From Streptomyces sp. CBMA123 (GTDB lineage Bacteria > Actinomycetota > Actinomycetes > Streptomycetales > Streptomycetaceae), in the NCBI RefSeq assembly GCF_014596465.1, contig NZ_MECK01000001.1, positions 1 through 64,000 on the forward strand: 64,000 bases of DNA, read 5' to 3'. Every line of letters begins with the position of its first letter. Position 1 is the stretch's first letter. This document shows, one piece after another, positions 8,525-17,694 of this stretch. Made by a program: the position numbers and the translations under genes. The notes below the pieces were generated by a model. That model was not told the DNA's origin, ran no database searches, and worked only from the letters and a program-made list of their open reading frames with translations.

Positions 8525-11236
8525 TCAGCCGTCACCGAGGACGTGGGCGAGCGCGGCCCGCGAGGTGATGCCGAGCTTGGGGAACACCTTGTAGAGGTGG
8601 GCCGCGACGGTCCGGGGTGACAGCTGGAGCATGGTGCCGATCTCCTTGTTGCTCAGGCCGGTCGCGGCCAGCCGGGCGATCCGCAGCTCCTGGCCGGTCA
8701 ATCCGGTCGGCTCCGCGGCCGGGTCGGCCGGTGACGGTGCCACCGGGTCGCCCGCGGCCCGCAGCTCCTCCTCGCACCGCCGCGCCCAGGGATCCGCCCG
8801 GAGTCGGCGGAACACGTGGTGCGCCACCCGCAGGACCTGCCGAGCCCCGGGCCGGTGCCGGCGGCGGAGCCAGGAACCGTGGGCGAGCCGCAGCCTGGCG
8901 AGGTCGAACACCCATCTCTCGGCCCCGGGCACGGCGTAGGCGGCGCGGTAGGCGGCGTCCGCCTCCTCATCGGGGGCGGCCAGTGCGGCGGCCGCCGCCA
9001 GCAGGAAGGCGTGGCGGTCGGAGATCGTCACCGAGTGCAACGCGAGGTGCGCCCGCGCCTCGTCGTCCCGGCCGGTGTGCACGGCGGCCGTCACCAGGTC
9101 GAAGACCAGCATGTGAGGCCAGGGCGGGCCGCCGGGCGGCCGGCCGGGCGGAGTGATCTCGCAGAAGTGCGCGTACGCCTCCTCGTAGCGCCCGTGGGCG
9201 AGCGCGGCCAGGCCGCGCAGGTGGGTCAGGCGGTCGAGGACGAACCTCATCCGGGCGCGCGTCGCGGTCGGCCCGATGGCCCGTTCGATCTCCCGCAGCC
9301 CGCTCTCGTCCCCCCGGCCGGCGAGGAAGTGGGCGTAGTGGTGACGGAACATCAGGGCGTTGCAGTGGTAGCCGAGTTCGTCCGCCTCCTCGGCCTCACG
9401 CAGGCAGACGGATGCCTGGTCCCAGCGGCCGAGCAGGAAGTCCTGATGGCACCTGGCCTTCGCCACCGAGCCCTGGCTGGCGTAGCCGTGCAGCCCGGAG
9501 AGACGCTGCCACAGGTCGCTCTCGGGGCAGTCGAGGGCGGAGGCGGTCCACAGCAGGAGCCAGGCCGTGCCGGCCTGCTGCTCCTGCGTCAGGCGGTCGG
9601 CCAGGGTCCGGAGCGCACCGACCGTGTCCGGGCCCGGGTCGGTCCAGGCCTGCAGGCAGAGCCTCCCCGCCTCCGAGACGTTGTCCCGGTGCCGCTCGAG
9701 GGCCCGCCACGCGCAGGGGTCGTCCGTGTAGCTGGCGGCCAGCAACAGCTTGAAGTAGACCTGGTCGACCAGCCCGTCGAAGGTGTCGGCGCCCGGCGCG
9801 GTCAGGGCGTCGAGCGCCGCGGGCAGCAGTACGGCGGAGGACGTGAAGTCGACGTGGTGGCTCTGGTCGGCGTACACCGTGGCGTACCCGAACAGCGGGG
9901 CCACGTCATCGGGGACCGGCCCGCTCCTCAACTCCTCGACCAGGGCCGCGGTGTGGCGCAGCTGCCCGCCTCGGGCCGCCATCACCGCGGCCCAGGTGAG
10001 CCGGCGGGCGCGCTGGGCCGGATCGGCGCTGAGCACGGCGGCCCGTTCGAGCAGCAGGGCCCCCTCGGCGTCGCCGCCACGGCAGGCGAGTTCGGTGCCG
10101 ACGTCCTGCAGGCGGTGCGCGAGGTCCTCGTCCGGCAGCAGCGCGGCGGACGCCTCGTGGGCCAACCGTCGGGGATCGTCCGGCGCGAAGGCGGCGGCGA
10201 GGGCGCGGTGGGCCTCGCCGCGTGCGCAGTCCGAGGCTGCCGAGATCACGGCGGTGCGGACCAGGGGGTGACGGAACACCAGCCGGCCGGCGGCATCGAG
10301 CCTGGCGAGACCGCCGGCCTCGATCCGCTCCAGGTGCCCGCGCACGTCACCGCCGGCGACCCTCAGCCACGCCCCACCGCTGAAACCGTCGCCGGTCGAC
10401 AGCGCGCCCAGCAGGAGGAGGCGCCCCGCCTCCGGGGTCAGTGCCTCGAGCCGCTCGGCGAACATCCGCTCCAGGTTCCGCCCCAGCGGCAGCCGGTCCG
10501 GCAACGGGGCGGCCCCGCGTCGCTGGGCATCCGCCAGTTGCCGGGGCAGCTCCACCAGGGCCAGCGGGTTGCCGGCCGCCTCCGTCAGGATCCGCTCCGC
10601 GGTGCTCGCCGCCAGCTCCGGGTAGCGGGTGCCCAGCAGCAGGGCCGCATCGGCCCGGGAGAGCGCCCGTACCTCGACGGGTTCGACCGGCCAGGTCCGC
10701 ACGGCCGTGCCCTCGGGGCGGCCGGCACCGACGATCACCAGCGGCAGCTCCGCACCGCGCCGGCGCAGGAAGGCGAAGACGGTCGCGCTCGACGAGTCGA
10801 TCCACTGCAGGTCGTCCAGGATCAGCGCGACCGGGGCTCGCCGCGCCGCCTCGGCCACCAAGGCCAGGGTGGCGGCGCCGACGGCGAACCCGCTCGGCAG
10901 GCCGGCCCGGACGCCGAACGCACTGTCCAGGGACTCCCGCTGATGCGCGGACAGGGCACTGGAGCGCTGGAGCAGCGACCAGACGGCCTGGTGCAGGGCC
11001 CCGAACGCGAAGTCGGCCTCCCCCTCGGCGCCCACGGCCCGCAGCACGGTGAACCCCCGCTCGCGCGCCTCGCGCTCCGCCCAGGCCAGCAGTGTGCTCT
11101 TGCCGACACCGGCCTCACCCCGCAGCAACACCGCGGAGCCACCCGCGCCGCCCGCGGCCCGCACCAGGGCCGCGGTCAGCAACTCCGTCTCCCGCCGCCG
11201 ACCGGTCGGGGTCGGGGCCGGGGCTTCGTCCACCAT
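8525..11236 (-). CDS. LuxR-family regulator with large ATP-binding domain (LAL/MalT-like)
   Basis: A 903-residue LAL regulator. Such proteins are ATP-dependent activators, best known as pathway-specific regulators of polyketide clusters and as MalT. Residues 40-48 form Walker A (GEAGVGKST), 137-142 Walker B (LILDDLQW), followed by helical repeats and a C-terminal LuxR helix-turn-helix with LSNKEIGTMLQLSPRTVAAHL near 860-880. ATG at 11236 has GGAGG seven bases upstream; the open frame extends 18 codons further without such a site. It is divergent from a second LAL gene at 11573. No biosynthetic cluster is adjacent, so its targets are unknown. Confidence 0.92.
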   Translation of the reverse strand: MVDEAPAPTPTGRRRETELLTAALVRAAGGAGGSAVLLRGEAGVGKSTLLAWAEREARERGFTVLRAVGAEGEADFAFGALHQAVWSLLQRSSALSAHQRESLDSAFGVRAGLPSGFAVGAATLALVAEAARRAPVALILDDLQWIDSSSATVFAFLRRRGAELPLVIVGAGRPEGTAVRTWPVEPVEVRALSRADAALLLGTRYPELAASTAERILTEAAGNPLALVELPRQLADAQRRGAAPLPDRLPLGRNLERMFAERLEALTPEAGRLLLLGALSTGDGFSGGAWLRVAGGDVRGHLERIEAGGLARLDAAGRLVFRHPLVRTAVISAASDCARGEAHRALAAAFAPDDPRRLAHEASAALLPDEDLAHRLQDVGTELACRGGDAEGALLLERAAVLSADPAQRARRLTWAAVMAARGGQLRHTAALVEELRSGPVPDDVAPLFGYATVYADQSHHVDFTSSAVLLPAALDALTAPGADTFDGLVDQVYFKLLLAASYTDDPCAWRALERHRDNVSEAGRLCLQAWTDPGPDTVGALRTLADRLTQEQQAGTAWLLLWTASALDCPESDLWQRLSGLHGYASQGSVAKARCHQDFLLGRWDQASVCLREAEEADELGYHCNALMFRHHYAHFLAGRGDESGLREIERAIGPTATRARMRFVLDRLTHLRGLAALAHGRYEEAYAHFCEITPPGRPPGGPPWPHMLVFDLVTAAVHTGRDDEARAHLALHSVTISDRHAFLLAAAAALAAPDEEADAAYRAAYAVPGAERWVFDLARLRLAHGSWLRRRHRPGARQVLRVAHHVFRRLRADPWARRCEEELRAAGDPVAPSPADPAAEPTGLTGQELRIARLAATGLSNKEIGTMLQLSPRTVAAHLYKVFPKLGITSRAALAHVLGDG

Positions 11237-11572
11237 TCTTGTTCCTCCGGGTCGACCGGTCCGCTCGCTGTCCCGGACACCCAGGGCCACGCCCGGCAGA
11301 GCGTACCCCGGATGCGTCGGGTCGGGCCGCTGACCTGGAACGTCGCCCGCACCGGCGCCGCCTGCGGACCGTCTCGGCCCGTCCGCGGAACCGCGCTGAG
11401 CGGCGCCCGCCCGACCGGGCGGGCGCCGCTCTCGCGTTCTACACCTGCACCAGTGCCCTGACCTGGACTGACGTAGGCTGTGTGCACGCAGAGAACAGTC
11501 ACGGTGCGCCGAGAGTCATGTGCCCGGCAGCGCGTCGGCCGGTCCCGGCACACGACCGGCGGGAGGGCGTCC
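11237..11572. other. divergent promoter region between two LAL genes, with a long hairpin
   Basis: 336 bases with no gene. The only strong structure is an inverted repeat, GAGCGGCGCCCGCCCG (11398-11413) against its complement (11416-11431), a 16-bp arm with almost no loop. Since both flanking genes read away from it, it is not an ordinary terminator for them. It could be an insulator, an operator or the end of a lost gene. Confidence 0.6.
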
Positions 11573-14434
11573 ATGACATCGGTGATCGACACGGCCGGCT
11601 TCCCGGACGGCGGGAGCCCGGTTCGCCGCCGGAGCCGAGCCGTCTCCACGGCCACCGTGCCGGGGCCGGTCGCTTCGTCCGGGCAGACGGCAGGGTCGGG
11701 CGGTCCGCTGTCCCGTAGCGGCCTGCGCGGCCGAGAGGCCGAGCTCGAGGAACTGCAGGCGCTGATCTCCTCGGTGGCCCGCACCGGAAGCGGCAGGTTG
11801 GCCCTGATCCGGGGGGAGCCGGGTATCGGCAAGACCTCACTGCTCGCCGAGGCCGTCTCCAGGGCCACCGCGGCGGGATTCTCGGTCAGCCTCGGCAAAG
11901 CCGACGAGCTGCACCACCTTGTGCCGCTCTCGTCGTTGGCGGCCTGCCTCCTGCACGGCGATCAGCCGCTGTTGTCCGGCGATGCCCTCGCCGGTGTCGC
12001 CGGCAGTCACGATCGGCGGATCTGGCTGGTGGAGCGCCTGGCGGAGGCGATCGAGGCCAGGGCCGGCAGCGTGCCGGTGCTGATCGGTCTGGATGACGTG
12101 CAGTGGGCTGATCAGCTGAGCCGCTTCGCCCTGCAGCACCTCCCGAGCCGCCTGCGGACCTCGCCGGTCCTGTGGATACTGACCGGGCGACGGGAGCCCG
12201 CGGGCCCGGCGGAGGAGGTCGTCGCAGCCGCGACCGGCAACCTTCCGACGGCCACCGTGTCCTTGGGGCCCCTGTCCGGCGCGGCCATCGGTCAACTGGC
12301 CGGCGACACCCTCGGAGCAGCGGTTGACCAGCGGGTACGGGGCTTGCTCGACGGGGCCGGCGGGAACCCGTTCCTGGCGGTCGAGATGCTGGCCGGGCTG
12401 CGGACCGCCGACGCCTCGCAGGAGGTCGTGCCCTCCGGACTCGTGGTGGGTGTGCGCGGCAGGCTCAGGTCCCTGCAGCCCGGCACGCTGCGCTTCCTGC
12501 GGATGGGAGCGGTACTCGGCGGCAGGTTCGACTTCCACGACGCCGCCGCGCTCTGCGGCCGGCCGACGGCCGCACTGATCCCGGCGCTCGAGGAAGCGGT
12601 GCGCGCCGGACTCCTGGACGACGACGGCGACCACCTGGTCTTCCGGCACGATCTGCTGCGCCAGGCGGTCTACGCCGACATCCCGCCGTCGGCCCGCAAG
12701 GCGCTGCACCGCGAGGCCGCTCACCGCCTCGTCGCCGCGGGCCGGCAGCCGATCGACGCGGTGCCGCACATCCTCAGGGGGGCGCTGCCCGGGGACGAGG
12801 AAGCCGTGGCGCTGCTGCGGCGTGCGGTCGACGACGTGCTGACGGTCACACCGGGCCTGGCGGCCGACCTGATGACGCGCGCGCTCGAACTGGCGCCATC
12901 GGCAGGGCCGTTGAAGTTCGCGGTGGGCGAGCAGACGATCCTCTGTCTGACCCGGGCCGGCCGGACCCGCGAGGCGCTGGCGACGGGCGACCGGCTGTTG
13001 GCGGACCGGCCTTCGCTGGAGACGTTCGGTCGGCTGCAGGCCGCCCTCGGCGGGACGCTGTGGACCATGGATCTCGCCGGCGAACTGCGCCGCCGGGCCG
13101 AAACCGCTCTCGCCACCGGGGGCGCCGCCCCGGAGATCCGTGCACGGCTGGCGGCCCTGCGCGCACTGGCCCTGTCCCGAGGCTGTGATCTGATCGCGGC
13201 GCGGGAGGCCGGCGAGAGCGCGCTGGATGCCGCTACCGCGATCGGTGACCGGGAGGCCCATGTCCTGGCCCTGTCCGGGCTCGGCGAGATCGCGCTGAAC
13301 GCGGGTGAGAGCGCGGTCGCGCTGGGGCGCTTCGCCGCGCTGAGCGCCATCGATCCCGCTTTTCTTCCCGAGGAGATCGTCGCGCACCTGCACGTGGACG
13401 ACTTCGAGTCCAGCGGACGACTGCTCCTGCGGGCGGCGGACAAGGCCGGGGCGGTGCGTCAGGCCATGCTGATGTGGGCCCAGGGCCAACACGATCTGGG
13501 GCTCGGCCGGCTCGACGACGCCGACGCCGACTTCGTGACCATGGAGCGCCTGGAGGACGAGGTACAGGTGCCCGTCCAGCAGGTGAACGGTCGTGTGATC
13601 CGCTCCCGGATCGCCCTGCTGCGCGGCGACCGGGAGGCGGCGCGGGAGCACCTGCTCGCCGCCCGGGAAGGACTGGCGGTCAAACCGAACCCGGGCAACA
13701 CGGCCGCGGTGCGCTTCCTGGAGGCGGTCCATGCCGAGGCCGACGGGGACGTCGGGCTCGCCGTCGACAGGATCCGCCACGTGCAGCAGGCAGGACCCTT
13801 CATGCGGTGGCGGCTCCTGCGCGACTGGGTCGACTCCGCGATCCGCGTGTCCCTCAGCGGCGGGGAGCGCGAGCTCGCCGAGGACCTGGCCGCGCAGGCC
13901 GAGGCCCATGCCGAACGCAACCCGTCCGTACCGACCGCCGCGGGCATCGCGGCGCAGGCCCGCGGACTCGTGCGGAACGATCCGGCCGTCCTCGAACACT
14001 CCGTGGAACTGCTCAGGTCGAGCCCCCGCCCACTGGCCCGGGCCGCCGCCTGCGCCGACCTCGGACAGGCACTCCTCTCGGCAGGGCGACGGAGTGAGGC
14101 GGTGACCGCGCTGACCCACGCGCGTGGCACGTTCGCCGAGTCGGGCGCCCACGCCGCGGCGGCACTCGTCCAACGTGCTCTGGAGGGTGCCGGGGCCGGC
14201 AGCCGCAGGGCGGCGACCACCCAGCGCCCCGTCCAGGGCTGGGGCGCCCTCACGCCCTCGGAGAAGAAGGTCGCGCGCCTCATCGCCCAGGGCCGGACCA
14301 ACCGGTCGGCGGCCGACGTGCTCGTCGTGTCCCCGCACACCGTCAACACCCACCTGGCGTCCGTCTTCCGCAAGTTGTCGATCGGCTCCCGGGTCCAGCT
14401 CGCCAACCTGGTCGCATCCTTGCCCGACGACTGA
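11573..14434 (+). CDS. LuxR-family regulator with large ATP-binding domain (LAL), second copy
   Basis: A 953-residue LAL regulator. After a Ser/Gly-rich N-terminus it has GREAELEELQ, Walker A GEPGIGKT at about 81-88, Walker B-like VLIGLDDVQWAD near 170, a long tetratricopeptide-like helical middle, and a C-terminal LuxR domain (LTPSEKKVARLIAQGRTNRSAADVL with SPHTVNTHL) near 890-945. ATG at 11573 is preceded by GGGAGGG; the frame is open to 11480 but without a better start. It is divergent from the LAL gene at 8525 and lies 170 bases upstream of a sugar ABC operon on the same strand, which makes that operon one possible target. Confidence 0.92.
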   Translation: MTSVIDTAGFPDGGSPVRRRSRAVSTATVPGPVASSGQTAGSGGPLSRSGLRGREAELEELQALISSVARTGSGRLALIRGEPGIGKTSLLAEAVSRATAAGFSVSLGKADELHHLVPLSSLAACLLHGDQPLLSGDALAGVAGSHDRRIWLVERLAEAIEARAGSVPVLIGLDDVQWADQLSRFALQHLPSRLRTSPVLWILTGRREPAGPAEEVVAAATGNLPTATVSLGPLSGAAIGQLAGDTLGAAVDQRVRGLLDGAGGNPFLAVEMLAGLRTADASQEVVPSGLVVGVRGRLRSLQPGTLRFLRMGAVLGGRFDFHDAAALCGRPTAALIPALEEAVRAGLLDDDGDHLVFRHDLLRQAVYADIPPSARKALHREAAHRLVAAGRQPIDAVPHILRGALPGDEEAVALLRRAVDDVLTVTPGLAADLMTRALELAPSAGPLKFAVGEQTILCLTRAGRTREALATGDRLLADRPSLETFGRLQAALGGTLWTMDLAGELRRRAETALATGGAAPEIRARLAALRALALSRGCDLIAAREAGESALDAATAIGDREAHVLALSGLGEIALNAGESAVALGRFAALSAIDPAFLPEEIVAHLHVDDFESSGRLLLRAADKAGAVRQAMLMWAQGQHDLGLGRLDDADADFVTMERLEDEVQVPVQQVNGRVIRSRIALLRGDREAAREHLLAAREGLAVKPNPGNTAAVRFLEAVHAEADGDVGLAVDRIRHVQQAGPFMRWRLLRDWVDSAIRVSLSGGERELAEDLAAQAEAHAERNPSVPTAAGIAAQARGLVRNDPAVLEHSVELLRSSPRPLARAAACADLGQALLSAGRRSEAVTALTHARGTFAESGAHAAAALVQRALEGAGAGSRRAATTQRPVQGWGALTPSEKKVARLIAQGRTNRSAADVLVVSPHTVNTHLASVFRKLSIGSRVQLANLVASLPDD

Positions 14435-14607
14435 GCGGGGCCCGGCCACCGGGCACGCCGTAAGCACTCCCGGGGGTGTTTAATGTGCGTTCGAACGGGA
14501 AAGCCCGGTCGGTCCGATGAACGGCACCACCGGAGTCCACGCCGTCACGCGACCGTTCCCGAGCACCCCAGCACCCAGTCACCCAGTCACCCGGCAAAGG
14601 CAGCAGC

Positions 14608-15849
14608 ATGACCTCACCGGCCAGATCGTCGGCACGGCGGATCGCCGCCCTCCTGACCGGGATCCTCGTCCTGGCGCCGGTCGTCACCGGGTGCGGTGGC
14701 GGGCCGACCGGGGGCGAGGTCACCTCCATCACCGCGCTCGACTACTACACCGACGGAACCGAACACACCCAGTGGGGCGACATGCTCACCGACTGCGGCA
14801 GGACGGTCGGGGTGCGGGTCGAGCAGACGAGCGTCCCGGGGGCCTCGCTCATCCCCAAGGTCCTGCAACAGGCGTCGTCGCGGACCCTCCCCGACCTGCT
14901 GATGCTCGACAACCCCGATCTGCAGCAGATCGCCCGGACCGGCGCGCTGACCCCGCTGGACGGCTACGGCATCGACTCCAGCGGCTTCGCCCGGGGAATC
15001 CTGTCGGCGGGCACCTACCAGGGACGGGTGTACGGGCTGGCCCCCAACGTCAGCACCGTCGCCCTCATCTACAACAAGGACATGCTCACCGAGGCCGGTG
15101 TCGCCGTCCCGAGGACCTGGGACGAACTGAAGGCGGCCGCCGCCGCGCTGACCCGCCCCGGGCGCTACGGAATGGCCGTCGACGCGAACGCGACATTCGA
15201 GGGCACCTGGCAGTTCCTGCCCTTCCTGTGGTCCAACGGCGGTGACGAGCGGCACCTGGACACCCCGCAGGCCGCACAGGCACTCCAGCTCTGGGTCGAC
15301 CTGGTGCAGAGCGGATCCATGTCGAAGTCGGTGCTGAACTGGACGCAGGCCGATGTCCACGATCAGTTCGTCGCCGGAAGGACAGCCATGATGATCAACG
15401 GCCCGTGGCGGATCCCGGCCCTGAACCAGGACGAGAACCTGCACTGGGGAGTGGCCCCCGTACCCGTCCCCCAGTCGGGACGGACCCCGGTCACACCGCT
15501 CGGCGGCGAGGTGTGGACGGTCCCGCAGAATCCGTCCAGGACCCGGCAGGAGAAGGCCGCCCGGGTTCTCGCCTGTCTGAACTCCCCCTCGAACATGCTC
15601 ACCCTGGCCCAGGAGCACTTCACCGTGCCCTCCCGCACCGCGGTGGCCGCGCAGCACGCCGAGGCGATCCCGTCGATGTCCGCCTTCACGGACAGCGTGG
15701 CGGCGGCGCGCGCCCGCACCGACGAGCTCGGCGTCGAGTGGCCCAGGGCGGCGACGGGAATCTACACCGCGGTCCAGTCCGCGCTGACGGGTGAGCAGAC
15801 ACCGGAGGTAGCCCTCAGCCATGCGCAGCAGACCGCGACCGGCCGCTGA
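14608..15849 (+). CDS. sugar-type ABC transporter extracellular solute-binding lipoprotein
   Basis: A 413-residue family 1 solute-binding protein. It starts with a lipoprotein signal (two Arg, hydrophobic core, VVTGC with Cys29 as the lipidated residue), so it is anchored outside the membrane. The body shows family features such as DLLMLDNPDLQQIA, PNVSTVALIYNKDML and PRTWDELKAAAAAL, and an AMMINGPWRIP segment near the sugar site. The substrate is probably a carbohydrate, from the family and the permease types. The last 29 bases overlap the first permease gene, so the three genes form one operon. Confidence 0.93.
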   Translation: MTSPARSSARRIAALLTGILVLAPVVTGCGGGPTGGEVTSITALDYYTDGTEHTQWGDMLTDCGRTVGVRVEQTSVPGASLIPKVLQQASSRTLPDLLMLDNPDLQQIARTGALTPLDGYGIDSSGFARGILSAGTYQGRVYGLAPNVSTVALIYNKDMLTEAGVAVPRTWDELKAAAAALTRPGRYGMAVDANATFEGTWQFLPFLWSNGGDERHLDTPQAAQALQLWVDLVQSGSMSKSVLNWTQADVHDQFVAGRTAMMINGPWRIPALNQDENLHWGVAPVPVPQSGRTPVTPLGGEVWTVPQNPSRTRQEKAARVLACLNSPSNMLTLAQEHFTVPSRTAVAAQHAEAIPSMSAFTDSVAAARARTDELGVEWPRAATGIYTAVQSALTGEQTPEVALSHAQQTATGR

Positions 15850-16759
15850 CCCGTCCCCGGTTCGGCGCGGGGAGCGATGGGCCCGGTGGATGTTCATCGC
15901 GCCCGCCGCCACGTACCTGCTGCTGTTCTTCGGCTACCCGATCGTCGAGAACGTCGTGATGAGCTTCCAGCAGTACACCGTCACGACGTTCTACACCGGT
16001 GACGCACCGTTCGTGGGACTGCGGAACTACGAGACGATCCTCTCGTCGAGCCGCTTCCCCCACACCCTGCTGACCACAGTCTTGTTCACGGCCGGCTCGG
16101 TCCTGGGGCAGTTCGCCGTCGGCCTGGCCCTCGCCCTGTTCTTCCAGCGCCGCTTCCCGCTCGGCGGCGTGCTGCGATCGCTCCTGCTGCTGCCGTGGCT
16201 GCTGCCGCTGGTGGCCTCCGGAACCACGTGGAAGTGGATGCTCGACCCCGACACCGGAGTCGTCAACGCGGTGCTGCGCGGCCTCCACCTCTCGTCGTCC
16301 GGTGTCCCCTGGCTCACCGGCACCTCCCAGGCGCTGATGTCGGTGGTCCTCGTCAACATCTGGGTCGGAGTCCCCTTCAACACCGCGATCCTGTACGGCG
16401 GTCTGCGGGACATCCCCCCGCACCTGTACGAGGCGGCGAAGCTGGACGGCGCCGGCCCGCTGGCCTCGTTCCGCCACATCACCTGGCCACTGCTGCGGCC
16501 CGTGGTGAGCGTCGTGCTGGTGCTGGGCGTGGTCTACACGGTCAAAGTGCTGGACATCATCCTGGTGGTGACGGGCGGAGGGCCGGCGAACGCCACGGAG
16601 ACCATCGCCACCCGGTCCTACGAACTCTCCTTCCGGCAGTACGACTTCGGGCGCGGTGCCGCGATGAGCAACCTCCTCGTCCTCCTCTCCCTGGTGTTCG
16701 CCCTCCGCTACCTGCGCGCCGGGCGACGCGCCCGGGCCGTCTGGGAGGCCGTCCCATGA
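15821..16759 (+). CDS. sugar ABC transporter permease, MalF/UgpA type
   Basis: A 312-residue membrane protein with six predicted helices, starting after a polar N-terminus (WARWMFIAPAATYLLLFFGYP). The EAA loop that contacts the ATPase reads YEAAKLDGAGPLASFRHITWP near residue 205. It pairs with the next gene to form the channel. Start ATG at 15821 lies inside the binding-protein gene; translational coupling is likely. No ATPase gene accompanies the operon; streptomycetes commonly energise such importers with the shared ATPase MsiK encoded elsewhere, which I infer here. Confidence 0.93.
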   Translation: MRSRPRPAADPSPVRRGERWARWMFIAPAATYLLLFFGYPIVENVVMSFQQYTVTTFYTGDAPFVGLRNYETILSSSRFPHTLLTTVLFTAGSVLGQFAVGLALALFFQRRFPLGGVLRSLLLLPWLLPLVASGTTWKWMLDPDTGVVNAVLRGLHLSSSGVPWLTGTSQALMSVVLVNIWVGVPFNTAILYGGLRDIPPHLYEAAKLDGAGPLASFRHITWPLLRPVVSVVLVLGVVYTVKVLDIILVVTGGGPANATETIATRSYELSFRQYDFGRGAAMSNLLVLLSLVFALRYLRAGRRARAVWEAVP

Positions 16760-17574
16760 AGCGCCCACCCGGCCGCGGCGGCCCGCTGTCCACCCTCGTC
16801 GGGACAGCCCTGCTCGCGCTGATGCTGTTCCCCGTCTACTGGATGGTGAACGCCTCCCTCCAGCCGGCCGGCAACACCCTGCGGGGAGGGTGGCTCCCCC
16901 TCCATCCGGACCTCAGCGGATACGCCACCGCGTTGCGCGACCAGGGGCGCAACCTCGTCACCAGCCTCGTCGTGGCCCTCGGCAGCGTGGTACTCAGCCT
17001 CGCACTCGCCGCACCGGCGGCACACGCCCTGGCCCGGTTCCGCCTGCGCGGCACCAACCTCGTACTCCTCGGCGTCCTGACCGCCCAGACGGTGCCGAGC
17101 ATCGTCGTGGCCGACGCGCTCTACGGCGCCTACAACGACCTGGGGCTGCTGAACTCCTACCTCGGGCTGATCCTCGCCGACTCCACCACCGGAGTCCCCT
17201 TCGCGATCGTCATCCTGCACGCGTTCATGCGGAGCATCCCCGAGGAGATCATCGAGGCCGCGCACGTGGACGGCGCCGGCCGGCTGCGCGTCTTCCGCTC
17301 CGTGGTCCTCCCGATGAGCCGCAACGCGTTGATCACGGCCGCCGTCTTCACCTTCCTCTTCGCCTGGAGCGACTTCCTCTTCGCCCTCACGCTGACCACC
17401 ACGGAGACCGTCCGCCCGATCACCCTGGGCGTCTACCAGTACCTCGGCGCCCACACGAACCAGTGGAACGCCGTCATGGCCACCAGCGTCCTGGCGTCCG
17501 TTCCCGCCGCCGTCCTGCTCGTCGTCGCCCAGCGCCACGTCACCAGCGCCGTCAGCGGCGCGGCCCCGAAGTGA
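16756..17574 (+). CDS. sugar ABC transporter permease, MalG/UgpE type
   Basis: A 272-residue membrane permease. It has the MalG-like N-terminus (LFPVYWMVNASLQPAG), and an EAA loop IEAAHVDGAGRLRVFRSVVLPMS near residue 170. The start overlaps the previous stop as ATGA. It is the last gene of the transporter; 120 bases further on is an AraC regulator that could control it. The substrate is unknown but a mono- or oligosaccharide is the best guess from the family. Confidence 0.93.
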   Translation: MKRPPGRGGPLSTLVGTALLALMLFPVYWMVNASLQPAGNTLRGGWLPLHPDLSGYATALRDQGRNLVTSLVVALGSVVLSLALAAPAAHALARFRLRGTNLVLLGVLTAQTVPSIVVADALYGAYNDLGLLNSYLGLILADSTTGVPFAIVILHAFMRSIPEEIIEAAHVDGAGRLRVFRSVVLPMSRNALITAAVFTFLFAWSDFLFALTLTTTETVRPITLGVYQYLGAHTNQWNAVMATSVLASVPAAVLLVVAQRHVTSAVSGAAPK

Positions 17575-17694
17575 GGACCACCCCCGATCTAGTAGGTTCA
17601 CGCGATGTCCCGCCGCGGGCCCGCTGGCAGGGTGTTCGGGAAGGCCCCCCGGTGGACGGGGATACCGATGGCCGATCGACCCGAGAGGAACCCG

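Noticed and set aside
6188..14434. Biosynthetic gene cluster with LAL regulators
   Set aside because: No polyketide, peptide synthetase, terpene or tailoring genes occur nearby in the window.
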